Below are positions 28,179 to 37,527 of a stretch of DNA of 64,000 nt, in pieces. The stretch's first letter is position 1, and every line of letters starts with the position of its first letter. This stretch comes from Halalkalibacter krulwichiae (GTDB lineage: Bacteria > Bacillota > Bacilli > Bacillales > Bacillaceae_D), in contig NZ_CP020814.1 of NCBI RefSeq assembly GCF_002109385.1, positions 1,118,001 through 1,182,000 on the forward strand, given 5' to 3'. The notes under the pieces are model-generated. The model worked only from the letters and a program-made list of their open reading frames with translations, searched no databases and was not told the DNA's origin. The translations under genes and the position numbers were made by a program.

Positions 28179-28222
28179 AACAAGAAGAAGGAATGGCGTT
28201 AACGCCATTCCTTCTTCTTGTT
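28179..28222. terminator. 44-bp perfect palindrome between binding protein and permeases
   Basis: Twenty-two bases ending GGAATGGCGTT are followed directly by their exact reverse complement starting AACGCCATTCC; there is no classical T-run. It is likely an RNA 3'-end stabiliser or partial terminator that keeps binding-protein mRNA more abundant than permease mRNA. Confidence 0.7.
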
Positions 28223-28464
28223 AGTATGTAAACTGAGAGATTCCCTTTTCAGGAAGAAATTCAGCTTATAATGTGATCACTGATAATGGTTATGTCACTT
28301 ATACTCTGGAAACGAATCTCTACGAAACAATTACTAACTTGTCTAGTTATTTGATAATCACCATCTCAGTCGCTACTAAAAAACGTTGAAATATCAGTGT
28401 TTTTAAACCTTTTATGGCGTAATGATTATAGCTGTAATCAAACATTACTATTAGTATTTATCTT
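28223..28464. other. Unexplained intergenic stretch
   Basis: About 240 bases after the palindrome without a convincing gene on either strand. It ends in a cre box just before the permease ribosome site, so it probably holds a second promoter. I see no other recognisable element. Confidence 0.4.
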
Positions 28465-28478
28465 AGAAAGCGGTTACA
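28465..28478 (+). promoter_or_regulatory. cre box before the permease genes
   Basis: AGAAAGCGGTTACA matches 13 of 14 positions of the CcpA cre consensus and lies 48 bases before the permease start codon. Confidence 0.6.
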
Positions 28479-28512
28479 TTAATGTGATTTCACTCAGAAA
28501 GGAAGTTGTTAA

Positions 28513-29475
28513 ATGGAGAATAATGTTGGACTAGAAAAATCTAAGACGCCATTACCGAAGCCCGATAGACGGGCTGAGTTAATGAGAAGCATTAAAAAAA
28601 ATAAGTGGCTTTATTTAATGATAGCCCCGGGGCTTTTATACTTTTTTGTCTATAAGTATATCCCGATGTATGGCCTAATTATTGCGTTTCAAGACTATAA
28701 GCCTTATTTAGGAATTACAGGAAGTGAATGGGTTGGCTTTCAACACTTTGAGAGGTTATTTACAAGTCCTGAGTTTTGGATGATCTTCCGGAACACACTC
28801 GTCTTATTTGCCTTACAAATATTAGTGTTTTTCCCGATTCCCATTATTATTGCTCTAATGCTTAATGAAGTACGAAATCAAATGTTTAAGAAAAGTGTTC
28901 AAACGTTAATTTATATCCCACATTTTATGTCATGGGTTGTAATCGTTTCAATCAGTTTCGTCATGCTGACACTTGACGGGGGAATTATCAACTCTGTTAT
29001 TGAAGCTCTTGGTTTTCAAAAGATTAATTTCTTAATGAATCCAGATACTTTCCGTCCAATGTATATTTTACAAGTTATTTGGAGAGAAGCAGGATGGGGA
29101 ACGATTATATTTTTAGCTGCAATTGCGGCTGTTGATCCTCAGTTATATGAAGCGGCAAAAATGGATGGAGCAAACCGTTTGCGCCAAGCGTGGCATATTA
29201 CACTACCAGCAATTCGCAGTGTCATTGTTGTTCTATTAATCTTGAAAATTGGCGATGTGTTGGAATTAGGTTTTGAGCATGTGTATCTTTTGCTAAATGC
29301 TTCGAACCGTGAAGTCGGGGAGATTTTCGATACTTATGTTTATACAGCTGGTTTAAAACAAGGTCAATTTAGCTATAGTACTGCAGTTGGTTTCTTCAAA
29401 GGGATTGTTGGATTAATCCTTGTTATGTTCGCTAACTGGTTAGCGAAGAAAGCTGGAGAAGAAGGAGTTTACTAG
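28513..29475 (+). CDS. yteP: ABC sugar transporter permease, LplB/YteP-like
   Basis: Inner-membrane permease of 320 residues with about six helices (first at LYLMIAPGLLYFFVYKYIPMYG). The EAA loop that contacts the ATPase reads YEAAKMDGANRLRQAWHITLPAI. The KYIPMYGLIIAFQDYKP signature marks the LplB/YteP class, which in B. subtilis imports complex pectin-derived oligosaccharides. It pairs with the next permease and the upstream lipoprotein. No ATPase gene lies in the window, so a shared MsmX-type ATPase is expected. Confidence 0.9.
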   Translation: MENNVGLEKSKTPLPKPDRRAELMRSIKKNKWLYLMIAPGLLYFFVYKYIPMYGLIIAFQDYKPYLGITGSEWVGFQHFERLFTSPEFWMIFRNTLVLFALQILVFFPIPIIIALMLNEVRNQMFKKSVQTLIYIPHFMSWVVIVSISFVMLTLDGGIINSVIEALGFQKINFLMNPDTFRPMYILQVIWREAGWGTIIFLAAIAAVDPQLYEAAKMDGANRLRQAWHITLPAIRSVIVVLLILKIGDVLELGFEHVYLLLNASNREVGEIFDTYVYTAGLKQGQFSYSTAVGFFKGIVGLILVMFANWLAKKAGEEGVY

Positions 29476-29529
29476 GGTTTTTAATAATAGAGAACAAATT
29501 AGGTTAGATCCATTTAAGGAGGAAGCATA

Positions 29530-30405
29530 ATGGTTGGAGACAAGTCATTTGGCAGTCGTCTATTTAATTTTACAAACCTTACACTTTTGGCAATCATCGC
29601 GTTGCTTTGTGTCTTGCCGTTTATTCATGTATTAGCTGCTTCATTTACAACTAGTGCAGAATTAGCAGAAAAGCGATTTGTATTATTCCCTACAGTTTGG
29701 AGTTTAGATGCATATAGATACATTTTCTCTACAGACACCGTAATGAGATCAATGATGATTTCCATTGGAGTAACGTTAGGTGGAACAGCATTTAGTATGT
29801 TCTTATCGACACTCACAGCATATGGACTTTCGCGACAGGATCTAGTTGGTAGAAGATTTATCATGTTCTTCATCGTTTTCACGATGTTATTTAATGGAGG
29901 GATGATCCCGACATTCTTAGTTGTTCAACAAACGGGCTTACTAAATTCATTAGCTGCTCTCGTTATTCCTGTTGCTATTAATGCCTTTAATATGATTATT
30001 CTAAAAAGTTTCTTCCAAAATCTTCCTGCGGGTTTAGAGGAGTCAGCAAAGATTGATGGTTGTAGTGATTTTGGAATATTATTCCGAATTGTTATCCCAT
30101 GTTCGATGCCAGCGATTGCAACAATCTCTTTATTCTATGCGGTAACTTATTGGAACACGTATATGCATGCAATTCTTTATCTGAGTGATTCGTCTAAATG
30201 GCCTGTACAAGTTTTATTAAGACAAATCGTTGTTTTAGCTAGCGGATTAAACTATGACGGGGCAGAGTTCACAAGTGTTCCACCACCTGAAATCACAATC
30301 AAAATGGCTGTAATTGTTGTTGCGACGATTCCTGTATTAATTGTTTATCCTTTCTTACAGAAGTATTTTGCTAAAGGTGCTTTAATTGGTTCAATGAAAG
30401 GTTAA
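29530..30405 (+). CDS. ytcP: ABC sugar transporter permease, LplC/YtcP-like
   Basis: Second permease, 291 residues with about six helices (first at LLAIIALLCVLPFIHVLAASF). The EAA loop is LEESAKIDGCSDFGILFRIVIPCSMPAI, and the C-terminus FAKGALIGSMKG is conserved in the LplC/YtcP family. GGAGGAAGCATA precedes the ATG. It forms the heterodimeric channel with the preceding gene product. Confidence 0.9.
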   Translation: MVGDKSFGSRLFNFTNLTLLAIIALLCVLPFIHVLAASFTTSAELAEKRFVLFPTVWSLDAYRYIFSTDTVMRSMMISIGVTLGGTAFSMFLSTLTAYGLSRQDLVGRRFIMFFIVFTMLFNGGMIPTFLVVQQTGLLNSLAALVIPVAINAFNMIILKSFFQNLPAGLEESAKIDGCSDFGILFRIVIPCSMPAIATISLFYAVTYWNTYMHAILYLSDSSKWPVQVLLRQIVVLASGLNYDGAEFTSVPPPEITIKMAVIVVATIPVLIVYPFLQKYFAKGALIGSMKG

Positions 30406-30430
30406 TAGGTCAAATGGATGCAGCATGATA

Positions 30431-30481
30431 AGTAGCTAGGCTTTTGAGAGATAAATTGGTACTTTTTATTTCCTAGCTACT
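30431..30481 (+). other. Stem-loop between ytcP-like gene and the unknown gene
   Basis: AGTAGCTAGG (30431-30440) pairs perfectly with CCTAGCTACT (30472-30481) across a 31-base loop; no T-run. It may tune the downstream part of the operon. Confidence 0.4.
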
Positions 30482-30529
30482 CATCTTACTTCCTAGTGAA
30501 ATGTTATGAAAGTAGGTGGGGATTTGGGG

Positions 30530-31633
30530 ATGAGTTCAATAAACTTTCAATCTATTTTGGAGAAACTGGATCATCATTATCATGGGTTGCTCCGATGGTT
30601 AGGTGGTCAATACGATCCAAGCACAGGCGGCTTCTACTATGCTAGGAGCTCGATAGCAGATCATCGTTTTAGCCCTGATATAGAGTCGACTGCACAAGCC
30701 TTAAATATACTGCTTCGGAATGATTTAGTAAACGAAATGCCACAACAGATGAAACAGCAAATGGTTCGCTTTTTTCAAAATAAACAAGTGGAGAAAACTG
30801 GTTATTTTTACGATGAAAATCCATTAATGGAAAAGGATGAAGTAATGGTTCATCGAGCAATTAATTATGCTGTGAATTCACTGAACAGGCTTGGTAGTAC
30901 ACCTCTTTATCCTTTACCACTGAAGGCGAAGTCGGCTCCAGATTACGTTGAAACACCTAAGACCTACTTAGAAAAATGGAGAAGCATTGATCTTCGCAAT
31001 AGTTGGAGAGGTTGTGATCTTCTCGCAACTTCCTGTGTTTATATCGGTGAAATGGATGAGGAAAAACAAGAGACATATTTAAAAGAGGCTGTTAGTTACC
31101 TTGAATCAATTCAAGACAAAGAAACAGGTCTGTGGGGAGAAGGGAGCTTGTATGTTCAAATTTCTGGAACGTTTAAGCTTCATACATTTTATAGTAAATT
31201 TCAAATTCCAATGCCTAACACCGATAAAATTTATCAAAGTATCTTAACATGTCTAAGAACTGAAGAAGCTGAAGATATGTGCTACATCAGGAATCCGATT
31301 GATTTACTATCTTACATGAACTGTTCGCTACCGAAAGGAGACTTAGCTGAGATCCTTGAAATTACGGCTCATAATCTTAGTAAGTTAAAGAGAGAAGATG
31401 GCGGATTTTCTAGGGAAATAACTTCTTCTCCACCAGCACCGAATGTTGCTCAAGTAAAAAGAGGAGAATTCTATCCAGGAATGCCTGAAGCCGTTTTATT
31501 AGGGAAAGGGCTTTATGAGGGGGATATGAACGCTAGTACACAAGCTACATTGATTCGACTTCAGTGTTATCGTTTAGCAGGTATTCATCCACAGCCACTT
31601 AAGGATGCTTCGAAATTCTATTCATATTTTTAA
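30530..31633 (+). CDS. Unknown protein, probable all-helical toroid
   Basis: 367 residues with no signal peptide or membrane segment. I do not recognise a specific family. Repeated helix pairs such as ESTAQALNILLRNDLV, RAINYAVNSLNRLG, NSWRGCDLLATSCVYIGE and LSYMNCSL suggest an alpha/alpha-toroid similar to terpenoid-cyclase-type or GH88/105-type folds. The segment YDPSTGGFYYARSS and the C-terminal ATLIRLQCYRLAG recall squalene/prenyltransferase repeats. ATG 30530, with AGGTGGGG upstream, is preferred to 30506. Its place among pectin genes suggests a carbohydrate-active role, but this is inference. Confidence 0.6.
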   Translation: MSSINFQSILEKLDHHYHGLLRWLGGQYDPSTGGFYYARSSIADHRFSPDIESTAQALNILLRNDLVNEMPQQMKQQMVRFFQNKQVEKTGYFYDENPLMEKDEVMVHRAINYAVNSLNRLGSTPLYPLPLKAKSAPDYVETPKTYLEKWRSIDLRNSWRGCDLLATSCVYIGEMDEEKQETYLKEAVSYLESIQDKETGLWGEGSLYVQISGTFKLHTFYSKFQIPMPNTDKIYQSILTCLRTEEAEDMCYIRNPIDLLSYMNCSLPKGDLAEILEITAHNLSKLKREDGGFSREITSSPPAPNVAQVKRGEFYPGMPEAVLLGKGLYEGDMNASTQATLIRLQCYRLAGIHPQPLKDASKFYSYF

Positions 31634-31686
31634 TGAAAAGGGTTGATTGTTTTAAGTAATCAAGTAGAGAGAAGTGTTGTAAAAGC

Positions 31687-32889
31687 ATGAAACTACTTTC
31701 AGTGCCAAAAGAAAAACGGTTATCAAAACAAGCAGTTATTACGCTTGTGAATCATACAATTTTTCAATTTGGGAACTCTTTATCATTGATTTTTATTAAC
31801 TTGTATTTATGGCGCTTAACAGAAAGTTTAGTAGTTAATGGTTTGTTTAATTTGACTGCTATATTATCGCAAGCAATCGCAACTTTAGTAATTGGGAAAA
31901 TCGCAAAGCAAAAAGGACATCTCGTCATTTATCGGTATGGCATTTTTCTAACAGCATTGTTTTACTTATGTATCGTCGTTACTCAAGAGAATATGGTTCA
32001 TTATTTTATGTGGTTTGCTTTATTAAGAGGTATTTCTCAAGCGACTTATTGGTTAAGTTATTTTACGCTTGCGCATGAAGTATCTAGCAATCAAAATCGG
32101 CATCGTTATCTAGGCTGGAACCAAGTTCTAATGGGATTAGCGAATTTAGTAGGTCCTGCTGTTGCAGGGGTTGTGATTAGTTGGCATACAGAGCTTACAG
32201 GGTATGTAATTGTTTTTTCTGTTGCGTTTATCATGTTTATCATCGCGACGATTGGTAGTGTCAGGATTGAAAAGGTAGAAACTCACCATAAAGAATATTA
32301 CATGAAATATATTGGTCAAATCATTAAGAAAAGAAAAGGATTTGGAAGATCGTTATTTGGATGGTTTATTATTGGATTTCCACAAGGAATTTTAATGTAT
32401 ATTCCTCCGATCTTATTGTTTACAATTTTTCCTAATGAAAGCTTTATAGGATATATGAATGTTTTATTTCTAAGTTTATCAATTCTTGCTAGTTATATTA
32501 TTTCACGAATTGCAAATTTGGAATCAACAAAGCGCTATTTATATATTTCAGCAATTGGAATGTTAGTTTCTTCAATGTTTTTACTATCGGAGATTTCGAT
32601 TTGGACAGTCGTTTTGTTTATGGCTATTCAGTCATTATTTAAGCCGTTACAAGCAAACACATACGCAGTCTACTATTTTCAATGGCTTGATTTTATTCCG
32701 TTAAAAGAGAATTTTCGTGTAGAATCCGTTGTGTTACGTGAGGCACTTATCAATTTAGGCAGAGGTTTAGGTATTGTCTTATTTATGGTCTTTTCAACTG
32801 AAATAAATCCAGAGACAATACCGTGGATACTTGTATTTGTTATGGCGATTCAAATACTTATTCCGAGTCTTGCAAAAAAACACAATTAG
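31687..32889 (+). CDS. Major facilitator superfamily transporter
   Basis: 400-residue membrane protein with about twelve hydrophobic helices, beginning with a short cytoplasmic lead (VPKEKRLSKQAVITLVNH). Helices alternate with basic loops such as KIAKQKGHLVIYR, as in MFS drug or sugar permeases. The substrate is not evident. Position between the unknown toroid gene and kdgF suggests uptake or export of uronate products. The ribosome site is weak. Confidence 0.75.
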   Translation: MKLLSVPKEKRLSKQAVITLVNHTIFQFGNSLSLIFINLYLWRLTESLVVNGLFNLTAILSQAIATLVIGKIAKQKGHLVIYRYGIFLTALFYLCIVVTQENMVHYFMWFALLRGISQATYWLSYFTLAHEVSSNQNRHRYLGWNQVLMGLANLVGPAVAGVVISWHTELTGYVIVFSVAFIMFIIATIGSVRIEKVETHHKEYYMKYIGQIIKKRKGFGRSLFGWFIIGFPQGILMYIPPILLFTIFPNESFIGYMNVLFLSLSILASYIISRIANLESTKRYLYISAIGMLVSSMFLLSEISIWTVVLFMAIQSLFKPLQANTYAVYYFQWLDFIPLKENFRVESVVLREALINLGRGLGIVLFMVFSTEINPETIPWILVFVMAIQILIPSLAKKHN

Positions 32890-32904
32890 AAGGGTGAGTT
32901 AACT

Positions 32905-33225
32905 GTGACAACAATCGGCAAGTGGGAAATTGTAGACAAAGGGGTCAAGAGAAAGATTCACCAACCTGGAAAGCAGTTAATGATGATGGAGGTTGAATTT
33001 GAAGCTGGTGGAATCGGGGTGGAGCATAGTCATCCACATGAACAATACACATACTGTCTTTCTGGAAAATTTGAATTTAAAGTCGCGGGCGAGACCATTG
33101 TACTAACAAAGGGAGAAACCTTATATATACCAGGTGAGGCCATACATAGCTGCCTTGCACTTGAAGATGGCTCACTTCTTGATACATTCACACCACTAAG
33201 AGAGGATTTACTTGACTTTTCATAA
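32905..33225 (+). CDS. kdgF: KdgF, unsaturated uronate linearising cupin
   Basis: Small cupin (106 residues) that converts 4,5-unsaturated galacturonate to 5-keto-4-deoxyuronate for KduI. Metal ligands are visible as VEHSHPHEQYTY (His41, His43, Gln47) and EAIHSCL (His81). The catalytic pair is in LLDTFTPLRED (Asp93, Phe95, Arg99), as known from the KdgF family. GTG start after GGGTGAG. It connects lyase-type products with KduI-KduD at 15-17 kb. Confidence 0.92.
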   Translation: MTTIGKWEIVDKGVKRKIHQPGKQLMMMEVEFEAGGIGVEHSHPHEQYTYCLSGKFEFKVAGETIVLTKGETLYIPGEAIHSCLALEDGSLLDTFTPLREDLLDFS

Positions 33226-33297
33226 AGTCATTTACGAGCCGAGGAGTTATTCGATTAGAACATAGATCTACGTTATAAATTCTAGGAGGTTCCACAC

Positions 33298-34827
33298 ATG
33301 TTGGTTTATGATATTACTCATTTTGGTGCAAAAGGAGATCGGTTAACAGACAACACGAAAGCAATCGCAGATACGATACAGGCGTGTCATGAAGCTGGTG
33401 GAGGAACGGTGTATATTCCAGCAGGTACTTTTTTAACAGGGCCAATCGAGCTTAAAAGTGATATGACATTGCATATTGAAACGGGTGGTGTGGTGCTGTT
33501 TCATACTGCTTTTGATCAATATAAGCCTGTTCAAACAAGATGGTCAGGTTATGAATGTTATGGTTATTCACCACTTATCTATGGAAATGGCCTGAAAAAT
33601 GTCATGATTAGAGGAAATGGAATATTTGACGGTCAAGGAGCCGCGTGGTGGCAAAAGTATCATGACATAAAAAATGGAGAACTGTATTCCTCATCCGTAA
33701 CGAAACATTTAATGGAATTGAATGTTTCAAAAATTGATATGGCTACAAATTTAGTTGAATGGAAGACTCAATTTTTACGACCACCTTTGCTTCAACTCAT
33801 TCATTGTGAACAAGTTACACTTGAGGGAATCACATTGCAAAACTCGCCATTTTGGAATACGCACTTAGTCTATTGTAATCATGTCTCAGTACGAGGAGTT
33901 ACGTTTAAAAATCCTGCTGATACACCAAACGGAGATGGATTTGATATTGATTCATGCTCGAATGTGCGTGTTTCTGATTGCCATTTTGATGTAGGTGATG
34001 ATTGTCTTTGTTTGAAATCTGGAATCAATGAAGATGGAAGAAGAGTGGGGCGTCCGACAGAAAATGTCACCGTCACAAATTGTACGATGCAAGCTGGTCA
34101 CGGTGGGGTTGTAATGGGAAGTGAGAATTCTGGTGGGATAAGAAATGTAGTCGTGTCTAACTGTGTGTTCATTGGAACAGATCGTGGCATTCGAATTAAA
34201 ACGAATCGAGCGCGTGGAGCTTATATTGAAAACATACTAGTAAATAACATCTTTATGGATAATGTCCTATGTCCATTAGCAATTAATTCTTTTTATCGTT
34301 ATGGGATTGATGAAGCCGACCCCCTAATGACAAGGCAAGAAGCGATTCCTGTTACGGAAAAAACACCGAAAATCAAACATATTCAAATCAGCAATGTCAC
34401 AGCTAAAAATTGCCGTGCTTCTGCCGGATTTATTTACGGCCTACCTGAAATGCCGGTGGAAGATGTATCGTTGCGTCATGTCACGTTCGAAACAACACTT
34501 GATCCAAATGAGCAAGGTGGAGAACCGGATATGGTGAAAGAGGAGATTCATATGGCGGGAGAGGGGATTTATTGCAAGCATGTTGATGGCATTGAATTTC
34601 ACCGAGTAAGAGTTGAAACAAGACAAGGGCCCGCATTAATGATGGATGATGTTCGGAATGTCGATATTGACCATTTACTTATGAAAAACCGTCATACGAA
34701 TACACCTGTTATCGAAATTGGTGGTGTTAAGAATATTTACCTTTCAGGCCGTCAAGTTAGGCAGTTAGGAGACGATTATATTTCTGCACAAGATAGTCGA
34801 TATCTAGAAAGTATTGTAAGAAGTTAA
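33298..34827 (+). CDS. Glycoside hydrolase family 28 (polygalacturonase-like), copy 2
   Basis: 509-residue beta-helix hydrolase paralogous to the GH28 at 20384 over the whole length. Active-site blocks: NGDGFDIDSCSNV, FDVGDDCLCLKSG and QAGHGGVVMGSENSGG, then RIKTNRARGAYIENI. No signal peptide. AGGAGGT precedes the ATG by eight bases. It is likely a cytoplasmic exo-polygalacturonase or unsaturated-galacturonyl hydrolase; the two copies may differ in chain-end specificity. Confidence 0.9.
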   Translation: MLVYDITHFGAKGDRLTDNTKAIADTIQACHEAGGGTVYIPAGTFLTGPIELKSDMTLHIETGGVVLFHTAFDQYKPVQTRWSGYECYGYSPLIYGNGLKNVMIRGNGIFDGQGAAWWQKYHDIKNGELYSSSVTKHLMELNVSKIDMATNLVEWKTQFLRPPLLQLIHCEQVTLEGITLQNSPFWNTHLVYCNHVSVRGVTFKNPADTPNGDGFDIDSCSNVRVSDCHFDVGDDCLCLKSGINEDGRRVGRPTENVTVTNCTMQAGHGGVVMGSENSGGIRNVVVSNCVFIGTDRGIRIKTNRARGAYIENILVNNIFMDNVLCPLAINSFYRYGIDEADPLMTRQEAIPVTEKTPKIKHIQISNVTAKNCRASAGFIYGLPEMPVEDVSLRHVTFETTLDPNEQGGEPDMVKEEIHMAGEGIYCKHVDGIEFHRVRVETRQGPALMMDDVRNVDIDHLLMKNRHTNTPVIEIGGVKNIYLSGRQVRQLGDDYISAQDSRYLESIVRS

Positions 34828-34865
34828 CGGTATGTAGGTCTAATTTCTAGTTGGAGGAAGAAGAA

Positions 34866-35885
34866 ATGTGGTCGCCTGATCTTTTTTTAAAGCAACTATA
34901 TGGAGATTTACTAAAAAAACATAACAATTATGATGCACATTGGAAAACAAGATTAAAAGGCCATCTTCAAAATTCGTTAGGTGATTTTTCTCATTTGCGA
35001 GCAGAATTAAACCCAATAACGCTAGGAAAAGTAGAGTATGAAGATTATTTTCGTCTAAGAGTTGAAATAACAACATCTCATTCTCTTAAGATGCCGATTT
35101 ATGTGCTAATACCAAAGATGAGAAAAATAGTGAAGCGCCCAGCTGTGTTGGCTCTACATGGGCATGGGTATGGAAGCAAAGAGGTTGTCGGTTTGCATCC
35201 TGGTGGTTTGGAGAACAAAGGCAATCCAGGTATTCATAAGAATGTAGCAGTTGAATTGGTAAAAAAAGGAATGGTTGTCATTGCTCCTGAGCTTGTTGGT
35301 TTTGGAGATCGAAAGTTAACTCGTGATAAAACGAAAGAACTTGCGACGGACAATTCTTGTTTTGAACTATCTAGCCAACTTTTATTAATGGGCAAAACAT
35401 TAGCAGGGCTTAGGGTGTTTGAATGTCGCAGGGTACTTGACTATATGGAAACAATGGAAGAGATTGATTCCGCTCACATAGGCTGTATCGGACTTTCAGG
35501 CGGTGGATTAGTTGCAGGTTTTACTTCCGCATTAGACCTTCGAATTAGAGCTACGGTTATTAGTGGATATACAAATACATTTAAAGGAAGCATTATGGCA
35601 AGAAGGCATTGTCTTGATAACTATTTACCGGGAATTCTTATTCATGCGGAATTACCAGAGTTATTAGGCTTAATTTCACCGAGGCCATTATTTGTTGAAG
35701 CAGGTATTTGGGATCACCTTTTTCCGTATACAGAAGTGAAAAATGCTCTACGAACGATAGATAGTATCTATAAAAGTGACGACGCTTCAAGTCATTTATC
35801 GGCTCATTTCTTCGAGGGAGGACATGAAATTTGTGGTGAAAGGTCTTATGACTGGTTAATTCAACAACTTAATATTGAAACGTAG
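34866..35885 (+). CDS. Alpha/beta hydrolase, dienelactone hydrolase/acetyl esterase family
   Basis: 339-residue alpha/beta hydrolase. Seen: oxyanion strand PAVLALHGHGYGSKEVVGL, nucleophile elbow IGCIGLSGGGLVAGF (Ser), Asp region FVEAGIWDHLFP and a late His in FFEGGHEICGE. No signal peptide. ATG 34866 follows GGAGGAAG; a TTG at 34851 is in frame but less likely. In this operon it probably deacetylates pectic or xylan-type oligosaccharides; the exact ester is inference. Confidence 0.78.
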   Translation: MWSPDLFLKQLYGDLLKKHNNYDAHWKTRLKGHLQNSLGDFSHLRAELNPITLGKVEYEDYFRLRVEITTSHSLKMPIYVLIPKMRKIVKRPAVLALHGHGYGSKEVVGLHPGGLENKGNPGIHKNVAVELVKKGMVVIAPELVGFGDRKLTRDKTKELATDNSCFELSSQLLLMGKTLAGLRVFECRRVLDYMETMEEIDSAHIGCIGLSGGGLVAGFTSALDLRIRATVISGYTNTFKGSIMARRHCLDNYLPGILIHAELPELLGLISPRPLFVEAGIWDHLFPYTEVKNALRTIDSIYKSDDASSHLSAHFFEGGHEICGERSYDWLIQQLNIET

Positions 35886-35930
35886 AGATAAGGTGATTAA
35901 TTTTACGGATATAATAAAGGAGAGATCTAG

Positions 35931-37487
35931 GTGGAGACCTTTAAGAACCCCATTTTACCAGGATTTTATCCAGATCCGTCCATTTGCCGGGCAGGTGAGG
36001 ATTATTATTTAGTTACATCGTCATTTGAGTACTTCCCTGGTGTTCCGATTTTTCATAGTAAAGACCTTGTGAATTGGCGTCAAATTGGGCATGTACTCGA
36101 TCGCCCATCACAATTAAATTTAGAGAACATTCCTTGTTCAAAAGGAATCTATGCTCCTACAATTCGCTACTGTAATGGCGTATTTTATATGATAACGACA
36201 TTCGTAGAAAGTCAAACTGGGGAAAGAAGAAACTTTTATGTAACAGCAACCGACCCAGCTGGAGCTTGGTCAGAACCAATTTGGTTAGAGGATGCACCTG
36301 GTATTGATCCTTCTTTATTTTTTGATGAAGATGGGAAGGTCTACTTTACAGCTAATCGAGTTCCACCAGAAGGACAGCAATATGCAAAACACATGGAAAT
36401 CTATTTACAAGAATTAGATTTAGAATCTCAAAAACTTGTAGGGCCAAAATATAGTTTGTGGGACGGGGCTTTGAAGCAAATTCATGCACAAGAAGGTCCA
36501 CATGTTTACCGGGTGGATGGGATGTACTATTTACTAATTGCAGAAGGAGGAACCGGGTTCACTCATTCTGTCACGATAGCAAGAAGTGAAACGATTACAG
36601 GCCCATATGAAGTGTGCAAAACAAATCCAATTTTAACGCATCGTCATTTAGGAAGGCAATATCCGATTATCAACGTAGGGCATGCAGATATGGTTCAAAC
36701 GCAAACCGGAGAATGGTGGATGGTTTGTTTAGCATCACGTCCGTATGGCGGCAATTTCAGTAATCTTGGAAGGGAAACGTTTTTAGTTCCTTTTGTTTGG
36801 GAAAAGGGTTGGCCAGTTGTAAATCCAGGCAAAGGCATTATAGAGGAAGAAATGCCTCGACCGAAATTGAAATTACACCGCTGGTCAGTTGAGCCAGCAT
36901 GTGATCATTTTGATGGAGAGCATCTGGGACAGCAATGGAATTTCATTAGAACTCCTGAAGAAGAATTTCATTCATTAAATGAGCGCCCTGGCTGTGTAAC
37001 ATTAAAAACAAGGCCTGAAACCATTATGGAACAATCAAGCCCTAGCTTTATCGGAAGAAGACAGCAGCATATGAATTTTGTTGCAAGGACGCTATTGGAA
37101 TTTAAACCAAAGTCAAATGAAGAGGTAGCTGGGCTCGTTTTATTACAAAGCAAGGATTTTCAAATTCGGATGGAGTGCACACAAATAAATGATGAGCAAG
37201 TTATTCGTTTAATTAAAAGAGAAAAAGGTGAGGACAGTACTTGGTCAGTTAAGAAAATAACATCTGAAAGAATCTATCTAAAAGTTGAGGCTTATGGCCA
37301 AGATTATAACTTCTATTATTCAGAGAAGCCAGAAGAATGGAAGGTATTAATTGAAAATGTTGATGGACGCATTCTTAGTATGGAAGCTGATGGGGGCTTC
37401 GTCGGGACGTATATCGGCCTCTATACTAGTAGCAATGGACATCAATCAGATAACTCGGCTTATTTTCACTATTTTGAGTATCTGTAA
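35931..37487 (+). CDS. Glycoside hydrolase family 43 (beta-xylosidase / arabinofuranosidase)
   Basis: 518-residue five-bladed beta-propeller hydrolase with a C-terminal beta-sandwich domain. GH43 blocks: NPILPGFYPDPSICRAGEDY (catalytic base Asp), EDAPGIDPSLFFDEDGKVYF (pKa-modulating Asp), QEGPHVYRVDGMYYL (acid Glu) and NVGHADMVQTQTGEWWMV. The C-terminal domain begins near residue 315 (CDHFDGEHLGQQW). No signal peptide. It likely trims xylose or arabinose side chains from imported pectic oligosaccharides. Start is GTG 35931. Confidence 0.88.
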   Translation: METFKNPILPGFYPDPSICRAGEDYYLVTSSFEYFPGVPIFHSKDLVNWRQIGHVLDRPSQLNLENIPCSKGIYAPTIRYCNGVFYMITTFVESQTGERRNFYVTATDPAGAWSEPIWLEDAPGIDPSLFFDEDGKVYFTANRVPPEGQQYAKHMEIYLQELDLESQKLVGPKYSLWDGALKQIHAQEGPHVYRVDGMYYLLIAEGGTGFTHSVTIARSETITGPYEVCKTNPILTHRHLGRQYPIINVGHADMVQTQTGEWWMVCLASRPYGGNFSNLGRETFLVPFVWEKGWPVVNPGKGIIEEEMPRPKLKLHRWSVEPACDHFDGEHLGQQWNFIRTPEEEFHSLNERPGCVTLKTRPETIMEQSSPSFIGRRQQHMNFVARTLLEFKPKSNEEVAGLVLLQSKDFQIRMECTQINDEQVIRLIKREKGEDSTWSVKKITSERIYLKVEAYGQDYNFYYSEKPEEWKVLIENVDGRILSMEADGGFVGTYIGLYTSSNGHQSDNSAYFHYFEYL

Positions 37488-37527
37488 TGAATCTAATTAA
37501 TAAACAAGACTTTAAGGAGGAATTGTT

